A stretch of DNA of 10,431 bases from an uncultured Eubacteriales bacterium (GCA_900540635.1 UQGU01000068.1:1-10431); one strand, 5' to 3'; positions 1 to 7,008 are shown, counted from the stretch's first letter. Translations and numbers: made by a program. Notes: generated by a model from the letters alone, not told the origin.

Positions 1-47
1 TTTCGTGCCGCTTCGTCAATCTTAGCGCAATACTGTCTTACGTACAC
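1..47 (-). CDS. Possible start of a gene running off the left edge
   Basis: A GTG at 45-47 (minus strand) opens a frame that reads MYVRQYCAKIDEAAR and continues out of the window. An AGGAG lies nine bases upstream, and an in-frame TAG precedes it, so no earlier start is available. It begins 19 bases after the stop of the 55-residue gene on the same strand, which fits an operon. Only 15 codons are visible, so no function can be given. A TTG in another frame near the same ribosome site gives only a ten-codon peptide and is less likely. Confidence 0.35.
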   Translation of the reverse strand, partial: MYVRQYCAKIDEAAR

Positions 48-66
48 CCAGCAATTCTCCTATTTT

Positions 67-234
67 TTATTCCTTTTGATTATCGATGGCATAGACCAGG
101 CAGCCAATACCTGCAATCATGGCAAACAGGATCGCACCGCCCATGGGCTCATTTGCGGTTGCACCGGTAAGGTAGCCGCCGATTGCGGCAAAGATCATGA
201 TGGTCACACTGATGGAAGTTCGAAACTTCTTCAT
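67..234 (-). CDS. Small two-helix membrane protein, unknown function
   Basis: This is a 55-residue frame from ATG to TAA. It begins MKKFRTSISVTIMIF and has two hydrophobic stretches, at about residues 8-24 and 33-50, separated by a short polar loop (TANEP). The short basic N-terminus and the acidic, polar end (DNQKE) suggest a helical hairpin in the inner membrane with both ends in the cytoplasm. A GGGGGT lies seven bases before the ATG as a ribosome site. I see no clear promoter between it and the metF terminator, although the repeat at 301-370 lies there. I do not recognise a family. The frame is supported by the start signal, hydrophobic pattern and strand agreement with its neighbours rather than by known homology. 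Confidence 0.6.
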   Translation of the reverse strand: MKKFRTSISVTIMIFAAIGGYLTGATANEPMGGAILFAMIAGIGCLVYAIDNQKE

Positions 235-300
235 ATAAATACCCCCAGAAAATCCTTTCCTAAAGTCTTTCCTCTCCGGGCAACAGCGTGGCTATGTGCA

Positions 301-370
301 GCTTTTTCTGTCACGCTCGTTACGCCCCTCTTCAGTCTCGCTTCGCGAGCCAGCTTCCCCGGAGGGGAAG
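301..370. repeat. Intergenic palindromic repeat (REP-like), with two hairpins
   Basis: The stretch holds two perfect short hairpins close together: CTCGC-TTC-GCGAG (337-349) and CTTCCCC-GGA-GGGGAAG (354-370). They are preceded by the segment TCACGCTCGTTACGCCCCTC. I recall very similar units (a GGGGAAG hairpin, a CGAAGCG hairpin, then GGGCGTAACGAGCGTGAC) scattered between genes in Oscillospiraceae genomes, so I call it an interspersed non-coding repeat. Only one copy is in the window, so repetition cannot be shown here. The exact ends are uncertain. TCTTTT follows the second hairpin on the plus strand, but no plus-strand gene lies upstream to be terminated. Confidence 0.5.
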
Positions 371-380
371 TCTTTTATAC

Positions 381-416
381 AAACGGCCACGTCGGTAAAA
401 CCCGCCGTGGCCGTTT
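381..416 (-). terminator. Probable terminator of the rnfC2-metV-metF operon
   Basis: An 11-bp perfect inverted repeat (AAACGGCCACG at 381-391 and its complement at 406-416) encloses a 14-base loop that can pair further. It begins 14 bases past the metF stop. Read on the minus strand, the stem ends in TTTGTAT, a weak T-tract; on the plus strand it ends in TTTT. Position favours termination of the minus-strand operon. Confidence 0.65.
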
Positions 417-429
417 TGCAATCTATGGC

Positions 430-1311
430 TTACTTCAGACCGGCCTGCTCCAGCAGAGCGGGGATCTTGTCTTCCCAGCCAAGGCTCATGATGTGAACGC
501 CCTGGCAGTAGGGCTTGCACTCCCGGATGATGCGGGCGGCAATCTCCACGCCGGTGATACCGGCCTTGGTCTTCTCCTTGTCAGCTTGCAGCTCCTCGAT
601 GAGGGCATCGGGAATGTGCACACCGGCCACGTTCTTGTTCATGAACTTGCACATACCGGCAGACTTGGGGATGATAATGCCCACCTGGACAGGCTTGCCG
701 AACTGCTTGGCCTGCTCCATGAACTTGATGAACTTCTCGGGCTCAAAGACGGCCTGGGTCTGGAAATACTCGGCACCGGCGGCGACTTTCCGCTCCATCT
801 TCACCAGCTGGGCATCTACGGAGTCGGAGCAGGGGGACACAACAGCGCCCTTGGCAAACTTGGGGGGCTCGCCCACCAGGTCGTTGCCGCCCAAGTCCTT
901 GCCGGTTTCCAGCAGGCTGGCGGTGTGCAGCAGGGAGACGGAATCCAGGTCGAAGACAGGCTTGGCCTGGGGATGGTCACCCAGCTTGGTGTGGTCGCCG
1001 GTCAGGCACAGGATGTTGTCAATGCCCAGCATGGCGGCGCTCAGCAGGTCAGACTGCAGGGCAATGCGGTTCCGGTCCCGGCAGGTCAGCTGGAAGATGG
1101 GGTTCAGGCCTGCATCCTTCAGCACCTTGCAGGTGGCGAGGGAGCCCAGACGCATGACAGAGGACTGGTTATCGGTGACGTTGACAAAGTGGACGCCGGA
1201 CAGATACTTCTTGGCATCCTCTACCATACCGTCAATGTGAATTCCTTTGGGAGGGCCGACCTCGGCAGTAACGACAAACTCACCGTTATCAAACAGTTCC
1301 GTAATTCTCAT
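430..1311 (-). CDS. metF: Methylenetetrahydrofolate reductase, MetF subunit
   Basis: This 293-residue FAD-dependent barrel enzyme reduces 5,10-methylene-THF to 5-methyl-THF in one-carbon metabolism. Visible family signatures are TAEVGPPKG near residues 15-23, whose Glu17 corresponds by pattern to the catalytic Glu of E. coli MetF. Others are NVTDNQSSVMR, the NILCLTGDH segment, and YFQTQAVF in the second half. Length is normal. I start at the ATG preceded by AGGAG at an 11-base distance. A GTG four codons earlier overlaps that ribosome site and is unlikely. It is the last gene of the operon, 18 bases after metV. The pairing with metV and rnfC2 points to an acetogen-type NADH-linked complex rather than a stand-alone NAD(P)H enzyme. 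Whether it serves methionine synthesis or acetyl-CoA formation cannot be told from this window. Confidence 0.93.
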   Translation of the reverse strand: MRITELFDNGEFVVTAEVGPPKGIHIDGMVEDAKKYLSGVHFVNVTDNQSSVMRLGSLATCKVLKDAGLNPIFQLTCRDRNRIALQSDLLSAAMLGIDNILCLTGDHTKLGDHPQAKPVFDLDSVSLLHTASLLETGKDLGGNDLVGEPPKFAKGAVVSPCSDSVDAQLVKMERKVAAGAEYFQTQAVFEPEKFIKFMEQAKQFGKPVQVGIIIPKSAGMCKFMNKNVAGVHIPDALIEELQADKEKTKAGITGVEIAARIIRECKPYCQGVHIMSLGWEDKIPALLEQAGLK

Positions 1312-1329
1312 AACTCTATACACTCCTGA

Positions 1330-1965
1330 TTATTCAGATTCTTTGGCGGACTTGGTAGCCTCGTCTGTATTGAAATCGTGGATCTGGGTGGGGCATTTCA
1401 GCACGTCCAGACGGCCCTGGGCCTTCAGGCGCTGAATAATGCGCTCCCAGCCGCAGTCCATCTCCGGGCAGACCTCGCACTTGCCGTTCTTGGTGCCGCC
1501 GCAGGGACCGTTCACCAGGCTCTTGGAGCAGGCAGTGATGGGGCAGATGCCGCCGGTCAGGTTCAGATAGCACTCGCCGCACTGGCCGCAGTCGTATTCC
1601 AGCGGAGTAACGCCCTGGAAGCCGGGCAGCTCGATGGTATCGCAGCAGGCGTAAACGGGCTTGTCTTCCAGCATCTGGGAGATGGTCTGAACGCCCACGC
1701 CGCAGGAGAACACCAGCACGGCATCCGCCTCGGCGATCTTCGCCATAGGGGCGCGCAGCCGCAGGGCCAGCTCATCGGGGTTGCACACATAGTCGGTGGT
1801 CAGGGTGCCAACGACCTTGCCCTCCCCTTCCAGCTTCTTCTGAATGGCCTTGGCCTCTTCCTCGGGGAAGCCCACTTCCTTGCAGCCATGGCAGTTGATG
1901 ATGAAGACCTTGCCGGAAGCCAGGGAGCTGATAACCTCTTCGGATTTCAGTTTTGTCATTAACAT
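1330..1965 (-). CDS. metV: MetV, cysteine-rich partner of MetF
   Basis: This 211-residue protein resembles MetV, the subunit that binds MetF in acetogen methylene-THF reductases and carries metal or iron-sulfur centres for electron relay. Cysteines occur as CxxC (25, 28), in SCGVGVQT (88), and in the dense block 126-171. That block includes CGQCGEC, a TGGICPI segment and NGPCGGTKNGKCEVCP. Most of these recur in the N-terminal part of the upstream RnfC2-like protein, so the two are paralogous. It starts 12 bases after the rnfC2 stop. The sequence TAAGGGGG there joins the stop codon to the ribosome site, seven bases before the ATG, suggesting translational coupling. A second ATG two codons in is less well placed. 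The C-terminal tail (about 190-211) is polar and not cysteine-rich. Confidence 0.9.
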   Translation of the reverse strand: MLMTKLKSEEVISSLASGKVFIINCHGCKEVGFPEEEAKAIQKKLEGEGKVVGTLTTDYVCNPDELALRLRAPMAKIAEADAVLVFSCGVGVQTISQMLEDKPVYACCDTIELPGFQGVTPLEYDCGQCGECYLNLTGGICPITACSKSLVNGPCGGTKNGKCEVCPEMDCGWERIIQRLKAQGRLDVLKCPTQIHDFNTDEATKSAKESE

Positions 1966-1977
1966 AGCAATTCCCCC

Positions 1978-3942
1978 TTATTTCTTCTTCAGCAAGGGCA
2001 TAACCAGGCCCTTGGCCGCATTGATTTTGGATACCAGAGGAATCTTGGAGGAGCAGATGTACTCGCAGCACTTGCAGGAGAAGCAGTCCATAACGTTCAG
2101 CTTCAGCAGGCCCTCTGCATCGCCCAGCTGCCCCAGCTTGTAGATCTCCAGGGGCTGCAGCTCCATGGGACATACGTCCACACAGCGGCCGCACTTGATG
2201 CATTCCTTCTCCTCGGTGTGGTCCGCGGCAATGGCAATGATGCCGTTGGAGCCCTTGATAATGGGCACGTTGGTATCCTTAATGGGAGCGCCCATCATGG
2301 GGCCGCCCATCTTCAGGACCACGTCCTCGCCGGTCACGCCGCCGCAGTGGTCGATGATCTCCTGGACATTGGTACCCAGCTTGACCATGTAGTTGCCGGG
2401 GTTCTTGATGTACTCACCGGTGACGGAGACCACACGCTCCACCAGAGGCATTCCCTTCTGGATGGCATCGGAGATGGCCTTGGCAGTGGAGGTGTTGGAC
2501 ACCACGCAGCCTACGTCCGCAGGCAGCTTGCCGCTGGGCACGGCGCGGCCCATGACCTTCTTGATGAGCATCTTCTCAGCGCCCTCGGGGTACTGGGTTT
2601 TGGCAGCCACAACGCGGATATTGTCGTAGGGCTTGACCTTTTCCTCCAGCAGGGCCACTGCATCAGGCTTGTTGTCCTCAATGAGGATCACGCCCTCGGG
2701 GGCGGAGACGGCCTTCATCATAGCCCGCAGGCCATAGACGATATCATCGGCATACTCCAGCAGCACCCGATGGTCTGCCGTCAGGTAGGGCTCACACTCG
2801 GAGCCGTTGATCAGCACGGCATCGATGGGCTTGCCGGGCTTCAGCTTAACGTAGGTGGGGAAGGTTGCGCCGCCCATGCCCACAATGCCCTTGTCCTTGA
2901 CAATCTCCACGATCTCGTCGGGCGTCAGCTCTTCCAGGGGCTTATTGGGCTTGACGGACTCGTCCAGGGTGTTCTTGCCGTCGTTCTTGATGACGACGCT
3001 CATAACACCGGGGCCTTTATTGGGGTGAGTGTGGGGCTCTACGGCCAGGACGGTACCGCTGACGCTGGAATGGACGTTGGCGCTGATGAAGCCCGCCTGT
3101 TCGCCGATCAGCTGGCCCACCTTCACGGTGTCGCCGGCCTGGACGACAGGGTTGGCAGGTGCGCCAATGTGCATGGCCAGAGGGATGATGACGGTATCGG
3201 GCTCCGGGAACTTCTGCAGTGCCAGGTGCTCGGTGTACTCCTTGTGCTCCACGGGGTGCACGCCGCCATAGAAGCCCTCATAGCGCTTGGCCCGGGCTTC
3301 GGCCACATACTGCTTGATGGCGTCCACATTGACCTTGGAGTAGTCCCGCAGCTGCACGGGCTGGTCCAGGAATTCCTTGGTTCTGCCCTGCTTTTCCAGG
3401 CGCTGGTAGATCTTCTCCCAGGCGCAGTCCTTCTTGGGGTCAATTTCGCACTTGCCGTTCTTGGCGCCGCCGCACTGGCCGTTGACCAGGCCCTTGGAGC
3501 AGTCCACAATGGGGCAAATGCCGCCGGTGACGTTCAGATAGCACTGGGCGCAGGCACCGCAGGTCTTCTGGGTCAGAGCCATGCCATGATGGCCCACATA
3601 GTTCAGGGAATTGGTTGCGGTGAAAACGGGTACATTTGCCAGGTCTGCCACGGTCTGCACGCCCAGGCCGCAGGAGATGACCACCACATTTTCCGTGCCT
3701 TCGGGGATCGCCAGCTTTTTCTCCGTCTGCACCTTGTTGCAGAGGAAGTCCAGCTTGGCAGTTCCAGTGATGTGTTTCCCCTTGCTCTCAGCGATGGCGG
3801 CAAATTCGCCGCACTCCGGCTCTTCAGTCGTGCTGAACTCCTTGAAGCATTTGTTGCAGGCCACCACAAAAAGGTTATCCTTCCGGGCGAGAATGCTTTC
3901 CAGCTCTTCGGCGCTCTTTAACACATACTTGGTATAGTCCAC
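1978..3942 (-). CDS. rnfC2: RnfC2-like NADH-oxidising subunit with N-terminal MetV-like domain
   Basis: This is a 654-residue two-part protein. Residues 1 to about 205 copy the MetV pattern: CxxC at 29/32, SCGLGVQT at 90-97, and CGACAQC, GGICPI and NGQCGGAKNGKCE at 128-166. From about 215 it is RnfC-like, with a barrel-sandwich segment (HPVEHKEYTE, then GFISANVHSSVSGTV). The glycine-rich GMGGATFPT at 355-363 corresponds to the NADH/FMN-binding region of RnfC and NuoF. Two ferredoxin-type clusters follow, at Cys581/584/587/591 and Cys620/623/626/630. It is expected to oxidise NADH through FMN and pass electrons via its clusters to MetV and MetF. No membrane segment is seen, so it is not the RnfC of a membrane Rnf complex, and no rnfDGEAB genes follow. 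I start at GTG, six bases after AGGTGG; a TTG one codon earlier sits too close. It is the first gene of the operon. Confidence 0.88.
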   Translation of the reverse strand: MDYTKYVLKSAEELESILARKDNLFVVACNKCFKEFSTTEEPECGEFAAIAESKGKHITGTAKLDFLCNKVQTEKKLAIPEGTENVVVISCGLGVQTVADLANVPVFTATNSLNYVGHHGMALTQKTCGACAQCYLNVTGGICPIVDCSKGLVNGQCGGAKNGKCEIDPKKDCAWEKIYQRLEKQGRTKEFLDQPVQLRDYSKVNVDAIKQYVAEARAKRYEGFYGGVHPVEHKEYTEHLALQKFPEPDTVIIPLAMHIGAPANPVVQAGDTVKVGQLIGEQAGFISANVHSSVSGTVLAVEPHTHPNKGPGVMSVVIKNDGKNTLDESVKPNKPLEELTPDEIVEIVKDKGIVGMGGATFPTYVKLKPGKPIDAVLINGSECEPYLTADHRVLLEYADDIVYGLRAMMKAVSAPEGVILIEDNKPDAVALLEEKVKPYDNIRVVAAKTQYPEGAEKMLIKKVMGRAVPSGKLPADVGCVVSNTSTAKAISDAIQKGMPLVERVVSVTGEYIKNPGNYMVKLGTNVQEIIDHCGGVTGEDVVLKMGGPMMGAPIKDTNVPIIKGSNGIIAIAADHTEEKECIKCGRCVDVCPMELQPLEIYKLGQLGDAEGLLKLNVMDCFSCKCCEYICSSKIPLVSKINAAKGLVMPLLKKK

Positions 3943-3982
3943 CAAATACCACCTTCTTATTTTTTAGTTGTTCTTTGTTACG

Positions 3983-4000
3983 GTTCGTAGGCACACGAAC
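3983..4000 (-). promoter_or_regulatory. Short inverted repeat in the rnfC2 leader
   Basis: GTTCGT (3983-3988) and ACGAAC (3995-4000) form a six-base stem with a six-base loop. The stem lies just downstream of the predicted start of transcription and about 40 bases before the rnfC2 start codon. Direct TTACG copies flank it at 3978-3982 and 4001-4005. It could be an operator half-site pair or a 5' hairpin that stabilises the mRNA. The stem is short enough to be chance. Confidence 0.3.
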
Positions 4001-4008
4001 TTACGATG

Positions 4009-4038
4009 ATTATAACACACGGCCAATGGAATTGTCCA
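4009..4038 (-). promoter_or_regulatory. Promoter of rnfC2-metV-metF (sigma-A type)
   Basis: On the minus strand a perfect TATAAT (4009-4014) carries an extended -10 TG one base upstream (TGTTATAAT). A TGGACA at 4033-4038 lies 18 bases further up as -35. The predicted start is near 4002, giving a leader of about 60 bases before the GTG. I see no SAM riboswitch or T-box in this leader, which is too short for either. Confidence 0.72.
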
Positions 4039-4104
4039 GTGATATCGATTGAATTTTATTGAAATATTTTTAACGCGGGCTGCAGCAGCGGTGGATAAGG
4101 GACG

Positions 4105-4134
4105 AAAAAGCCCGGCCCGCAAACGCAGGCCGGG
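4105..4134 (-). terminator. Terminator of the two-gene glycosyltransferase operon
   Basis: CCCGGCC (4111-4117) pairs with GGCCGGG (4128-4134) around a ten-base loop. Read on the minus strand, the stem is followed by C and then five T (4105-4109), the normal form of an intrinsic terminator. It lies about 90 bases beyond the glycosyltransferase stop and upstream of the rnfC2 promoter, insulating the two operons. Confidence 0.82.
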
Positions 4135-4224
4135 AGAAATTCAATTTTTATCTTTCCATCCCTTGGGATGCTGCCCCCACCATAGCATATATTGGCAAAA
4201 ATGCAACAGGAATTGGAACCAAAT

Positions 4225-5184
4225 TTACTTTTCTTTCTCCTCCCAGGTCCGTTCGCTGATGATATACCGGGGGCGGTGCTTGGTTTCCATGTAGATCTTG
4301 CCGATGTACTCGCCGATGACGCCCAGGCAGATGAGCTGCACGCCGCCCATGAAGCAGACGATGCACACCGTGGAGGCCCAGCCGCTGACCGTGTTGCCTG
4401 TCAGATGGGCAATCAGCGCCCAGATCACCGCAACGAAGCTCAGCAGCGACACCACACAGCCGAAGCCTGTGATCATCCGGATAGGCTTGACGGACAGGCT
4501 GGTAATGCCGTCAAAGGCCAGGGCCAGCATCTTTTTCAGGGGGTAGTGGCTCTCCCCTGCAATGCGCTCCGCCCGCTCATAATATACGCTGGTGCTCTTA
4601 AAGCCCACCAGAGGGATCATGCCCCGCAGGAAGATATTGACCTCTTTGAAATTGGCAAACTCCTGCAAAACGCGGCTGGAAACCAGACGGTAGTCCGCGT
4701 GGTTGAATACCACCTCGGCCCCCATCCAGTTCATCAGCTTGTAGAAGCCCTCGGCGGTGAAGCGCTTGAAGAAGGTGTCCGTGTCCCGCTTGCTGCGCAC
4801 GCCGTAGACCACCTCGCAGCCGTCTAAGTATGCGTCCACCATGGCGTCCATGGCGTTGATGTCGTCCTGGCCGTCGCAGTCGATGGAGATGGTGATGTCG
4901 CAGCGGTCCTTGGCCTCCATGAGACCTGCCAGAACCGCATTCTGGTGCCCCCGGTTCCGGCTCTGGCAAATGCCGATATAGTGGGGGTCTGCCTTGGAAA
5001 GATCGGTAATGATCTTCCAGGTGGCGTCCCTGGAGCCGTCGTTGACGAAGAGCACCCGGCTGTCCGGGGAGATTCTCCCGGCGGCGGACAGGTCGTTGAT
5101 CTTCTTCAAGAACATGGGGGCGGTGATGGGAAGGACCTTTTCCTCGTTGTAGCAGGGAATTACAATATAAAGAATGGGCTGCAT
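4225..5184 (-). CDS. Family 2 glycosyltransferase, GtrB/DPM1-like polyprenyl-phosphate type
   Basis: This 319-residue enzyme probably transfers a sugar from a nucleotide sugar to undecaprenyl phosphate on the inner membrane face. The GT-A catalytic part covers about 1-235. It shows VIPCYNEE (8-15), VNDGSRD (47-53), the metal-binding SIDCDGQDD (100-108, DxD at 102-104) and, further on, NHADYRL (161-167) and FLRGM (185-189), all typical of the DPM1/GtrB/ArnC group. Two membrane helices follow at about 239-261 and 272-294, then the cytoplasmic GEYIGKIYMETKHRPRY segment common in bacterial members. The ATG has AAAGGAG nine bases upstream. That site lies inside the last codons of the preceding gene, four bases away, so translation is probably coupled. 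The pairing with a GT-C-type membrane protein suggests that protein as the user of the lipid-linked sugar. The sugar cannot be told from sequence. Confidence 0.9.
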   Translation of the reverse strand: MQPILYIVIPCYNEEKVLPITAPMFLKKINDLSAAGRISPDSRVLFVNDGSRDATWKIITDLSKADPHYIGICQSRNRGHQNAVLAGLMEAKDRCDITISIDCDGQDDINAMDAMVDAYLDGCEVVYGVRSKRDTDTFFKRFTAEGFYKLMNWMGAEVVFNHADYRLVSSRVLQEFANFKEVNIFLRGMIPLVGFKSTSVYYERAERIAGESHYPLKKMLALAFDGITSLSVKPIRMITGFGCVVSLLSFVAVIWALIAHLTGNTVSGWASTVCIVCFMGGVQLICLGVIGEYIGKIYMETKHRPRYIISERTWEEKEK

Positions 5185-5188
5185 AAGA

Positions 5189-6856
5189 TCATGCTCCTTT
5201 CAAAATTACGTCGGGCGACAGATAGACCGTGGCATAGGGGTACTCCAGGGGGGTGTAGTCTGCTTGCAGCTTCTCCCAGAACCGCCCAGAGAAGCTGTTT
5301 TCATTCAGCATCGGCTTATCCGGGGACGCTCCCACCTGGGGCTCCAGTACCACTACGATGGCGAGCATGGGGTGGGTTTCGCAGTAGCTTTCCAGCTGGG
5401 GACTATCCAGCTTTGTCCGCCAGGCCGTAGGGGCGCCGCAGGGAAAGTCTGCGGCCAGATACCCCCAGGGCAGGATACCGGTGAAGAAGATCCGGTTTTT
5501 GGAAGAATAAGTGTCCTCCAGCTCCTCCAGCATGGCAAGAATTCCGGCGTACTGCTCTGCGTGCTCCCGGGTAGTGCGGATTCCGGCGGCAGGGCCGGAG
5601 GTCATGGGTTCCGTCAGGGTGTTCAGCGGGCCGTCCCGGAAGACGGAGGTAATCCGGGACGCAAAGCTCAGGCACAGCACAACGCATGCCAGCACTGCGC
5701 CGAACCGCCGCAGCTGCACTTCCGCCTCTTCCCGGGGCAGGGCGCTCAGCTGCATCAGCACGCCCATGGAATAGACCGGCAGACCGACCGTAAAGGTAAT
5801 GGCCTCGGTATTGGAGCTCAGGGCCATGGATAAGCCCATGGCAATGCCCAGAATGCGCAGCAGCAGGGCTGGCCGGGAAACCTCCCTTTTTACCCAGCAC
5901 AGCGCCATGGTCGGCAGGCAGAAAATTGCGAACTGGTAGTAGGCAAACCCCAGCTCCCCATTCCGGTAGCGCCAAAGAGAGGCCGCTGCACCGCAGGCGG
6001 CGATGAGCAGCCCGGGGAGGGCTCCAAATCGCTCGGGCAGCAGTTTGACCCCCAGCAGCAGTACCGCCCCGGCAAGGACCGTCAGCAGCGCCTCATAATA
6101 ATATAGCAGCTTCACATCCCGGATGGCCGCCGCCAGATAGTGCGCCGGGCCGCCGGAATGCTCCGGGTCGGAGAGAATTTCCTTCAGGCTGGCAAGCACA
6201 CCGCCAATGTCCTTTGGCAGGAAGAACAGCAAAAACACCGTTGCCAGAATGCATACGCCCAAGAGCGTCCACCATGCCCGCTTCCGCTGCTTCGGGATGC
6301 ATAGGGCTGCAATCAGGCCCGGGATCACGAACAGCGCAAAATAGGGCACGCACAGCACCGCCGCCGCCAGGCAAACGCCCCCCAGGCACCAGGCCCAGGG
6401 CTGCTTCCGAACTGCCAGGCAGACGAAGAGCAGGCAAAAGGTCAGGAAGAGATTGTAGTAGCTGAGGCCCCAGATATTTCCCCGGGAATAGCAGAGGTAC
6501 AGCCCCGCGCAGAGGAAAGCCGTCAGCGGGAAGGTTTTCCGGCGCAGCGTATAAAACAGCAGCAGCGCTGTGCCCCAGGCCGCAGCCACATATACTTCCC
6601 GGGCGAAGAGATAAATGCCCTGGTTGCCAAACAGAGCATGATACAGGCTCAAAATGGGGTAAAACAGCACGGAATAGAACTGCACTGGGTGCCATTCATC
6701 CAGAATGAGCTTCTGGCCGTTCCAGAGCCGCTGGGCAAAGGTGAGATAAAAGCTTTCGTCCGACCAGCAGAACCCATACAGTGCCCGCACCGCCAGCACC
6801 ACAGCCGCAGCCGTCAGCGCCGCCGCATAAAGGTGCCCGGAATTTCGTTTTTCCAA
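5189..6856 (-). CDS. Polytopic membrane glycosyltransferase, GT-C / PMT-ArnT-like
   Basis: This protein of 555 residues (from my chosen start) has roughly ten to twelve hydrophobic segments, followed by a C-terminal soluble part of about 130 residues from near residue 425. After the first helix comes WSDESFY, whose Asp33-Glu34 matches the acidic pair in the first outer loop of GT-C enzymes such as ArnT and PMT. Such enzymes take a sugar from a polyprenyl-phosphate donor and transfer it to a lipid, glycan or protein outside the membrane. The donor would come from the downstream GtrB-like protein. I place the start at a TTG with GGAGGAG six bases upstream. The longer frame opens with a GTG lying over the predicted -10 box, and an ATG at 6875-6877 would be almost at the transcript's 5' end. 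The family assignment is firm at superfamily level only; acceptor and sugar are unknown. Confidence 0.8.
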   Translation of the reverse strand: MEKRNSGHLYAAALTAAAVVLAVRALYGFCWSDESFYLTFAQRLWNGQKLILDEWHPVQFYSVLFYPILSLYHALFGNQGIYLFAREVYVAAAWGTALLLFYTLRRKTFPLTAFLCAGLYLCYSRGNIWGLSYYNLFLTFCLLFVCLAVRKQPWAWCLGGVCLAAAVLCVPYFALFVIPGLIAALCIPKQRKRAWWTLLGVCILATVFLLFFLPKDIGGVLASLKEILSDPEHSGGPAHYLAAAIRDVKLLYYYEALLTVLAGAVLLLGVKLLPERFGALPGLLIAACGAAASLWRYRNGELGFAYYQFAIFCLPTMALCWVKREVSRPALLLRILGIAMGLSMALSSNTEAITFTVGLPVYSMGVLMQLSALPREEAEVQLRRFGAVLACVVLCLSFASRITSVFRDGPLNTLTEPMTSGPAAGIRTTREHAEQYAGILAMLEELEDTYSSKNRIFFTGILPWGYLAADFPCGAPTAWRTKLDSPQLESYCETHPMLAIVVVLEPQVGASPDKPMLNENSFSGRFWEKLQADYTPLEYPYATVYLSPDVILKGA

Positions 6857-6862
6857 GAACCG

Positions 6863-6869
6863 CTCCTCC
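6863..6869 (-). promoter_or_regulatory. Ribosome binding site that decides the GT-C start
   Basis: GGAGGAG lies six bases before TTG (6854-6856). It is the only good ribosome site near the 5' end of this frame. Neither the upstream GTG (6893-6895) nor the ATG (6875-6877) has one, and both lie at or before the predicted transcript start. Confidence 0.65.
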
Positions 6870-6886
6870 AAAACCATATTTTCTAC

Positions 6887-6915
6887 ATTATACACCCCGG
6901 TCAGGGATTATTCAA
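6887..6915 (-). promoter_or_regulatory. Promoter of the GT-C / GtrB-like operon
   Basis: On the minus strand TTGAAT (6910-6915), a 17-base spacer and a perfect TATAAT (6887-6892) make a good sigma-A promoter. Transcription would start near 6880. It diverges from the glgB promoter, with about 50 bases between the two -35 boxes. Confidence 0.72.
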
Positions 6916-6967
6916 CCCCGGTTTTCGCCTCGGCAGCGGGAGTTGAACATACAGCCCCTTTTGACAG

Positions 6968-6996
6968 TTGACACCCGGATGTAAATTTTGTACAAT
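6968..6996 (+). promoter_or_regulatory. Promoter of glgB
   Basis: TTGACA (6968-6973), exactly 17 bases, then TACAAT (6991-6996) is near consensus. A second TTGACA at 6961-6966 is seven bases upstream and too far from this -10 for use with it. Transcription would start near 7003, giving a leader of about 58 bases. Confidence 0.8.
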
Positions 6997-7008
6997 TGAC
7001 CTACAGAG

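Noticed and set aside
76..1329. Plus-strand open frame (417 codons) opposite metF and the 55-residue gene
   Set aside because: It covers the terminator and the repeat, and is antisense to recognised metF. It has low-complexity content and no start signal.
2218..3921. Long plus-strand open frame (567 codons) opposite rnfC2
   Set aside because: It is antisense to a clearly recognised gene, is rich in Gly, Leu, His and Val with no motif, and has no ribosome site. Long antisense frames are expected in GC-rich coding DNA.
3943..4008. Riboswitch (SAM or THF type) before the rnfC2-metV-metF operon
   Set aside because: The leader is only about 60 bases and holds one short stem. No conserved riboswitch core or terminator is visible.
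4157..4170. CATCCC-TT-GGGATG palindrome downstream of the glycosyltransferase gene
   Set aside because: The loop is only two bases and no T-tract follows on either strand. The clear terminator lies further on at 4105-4134.
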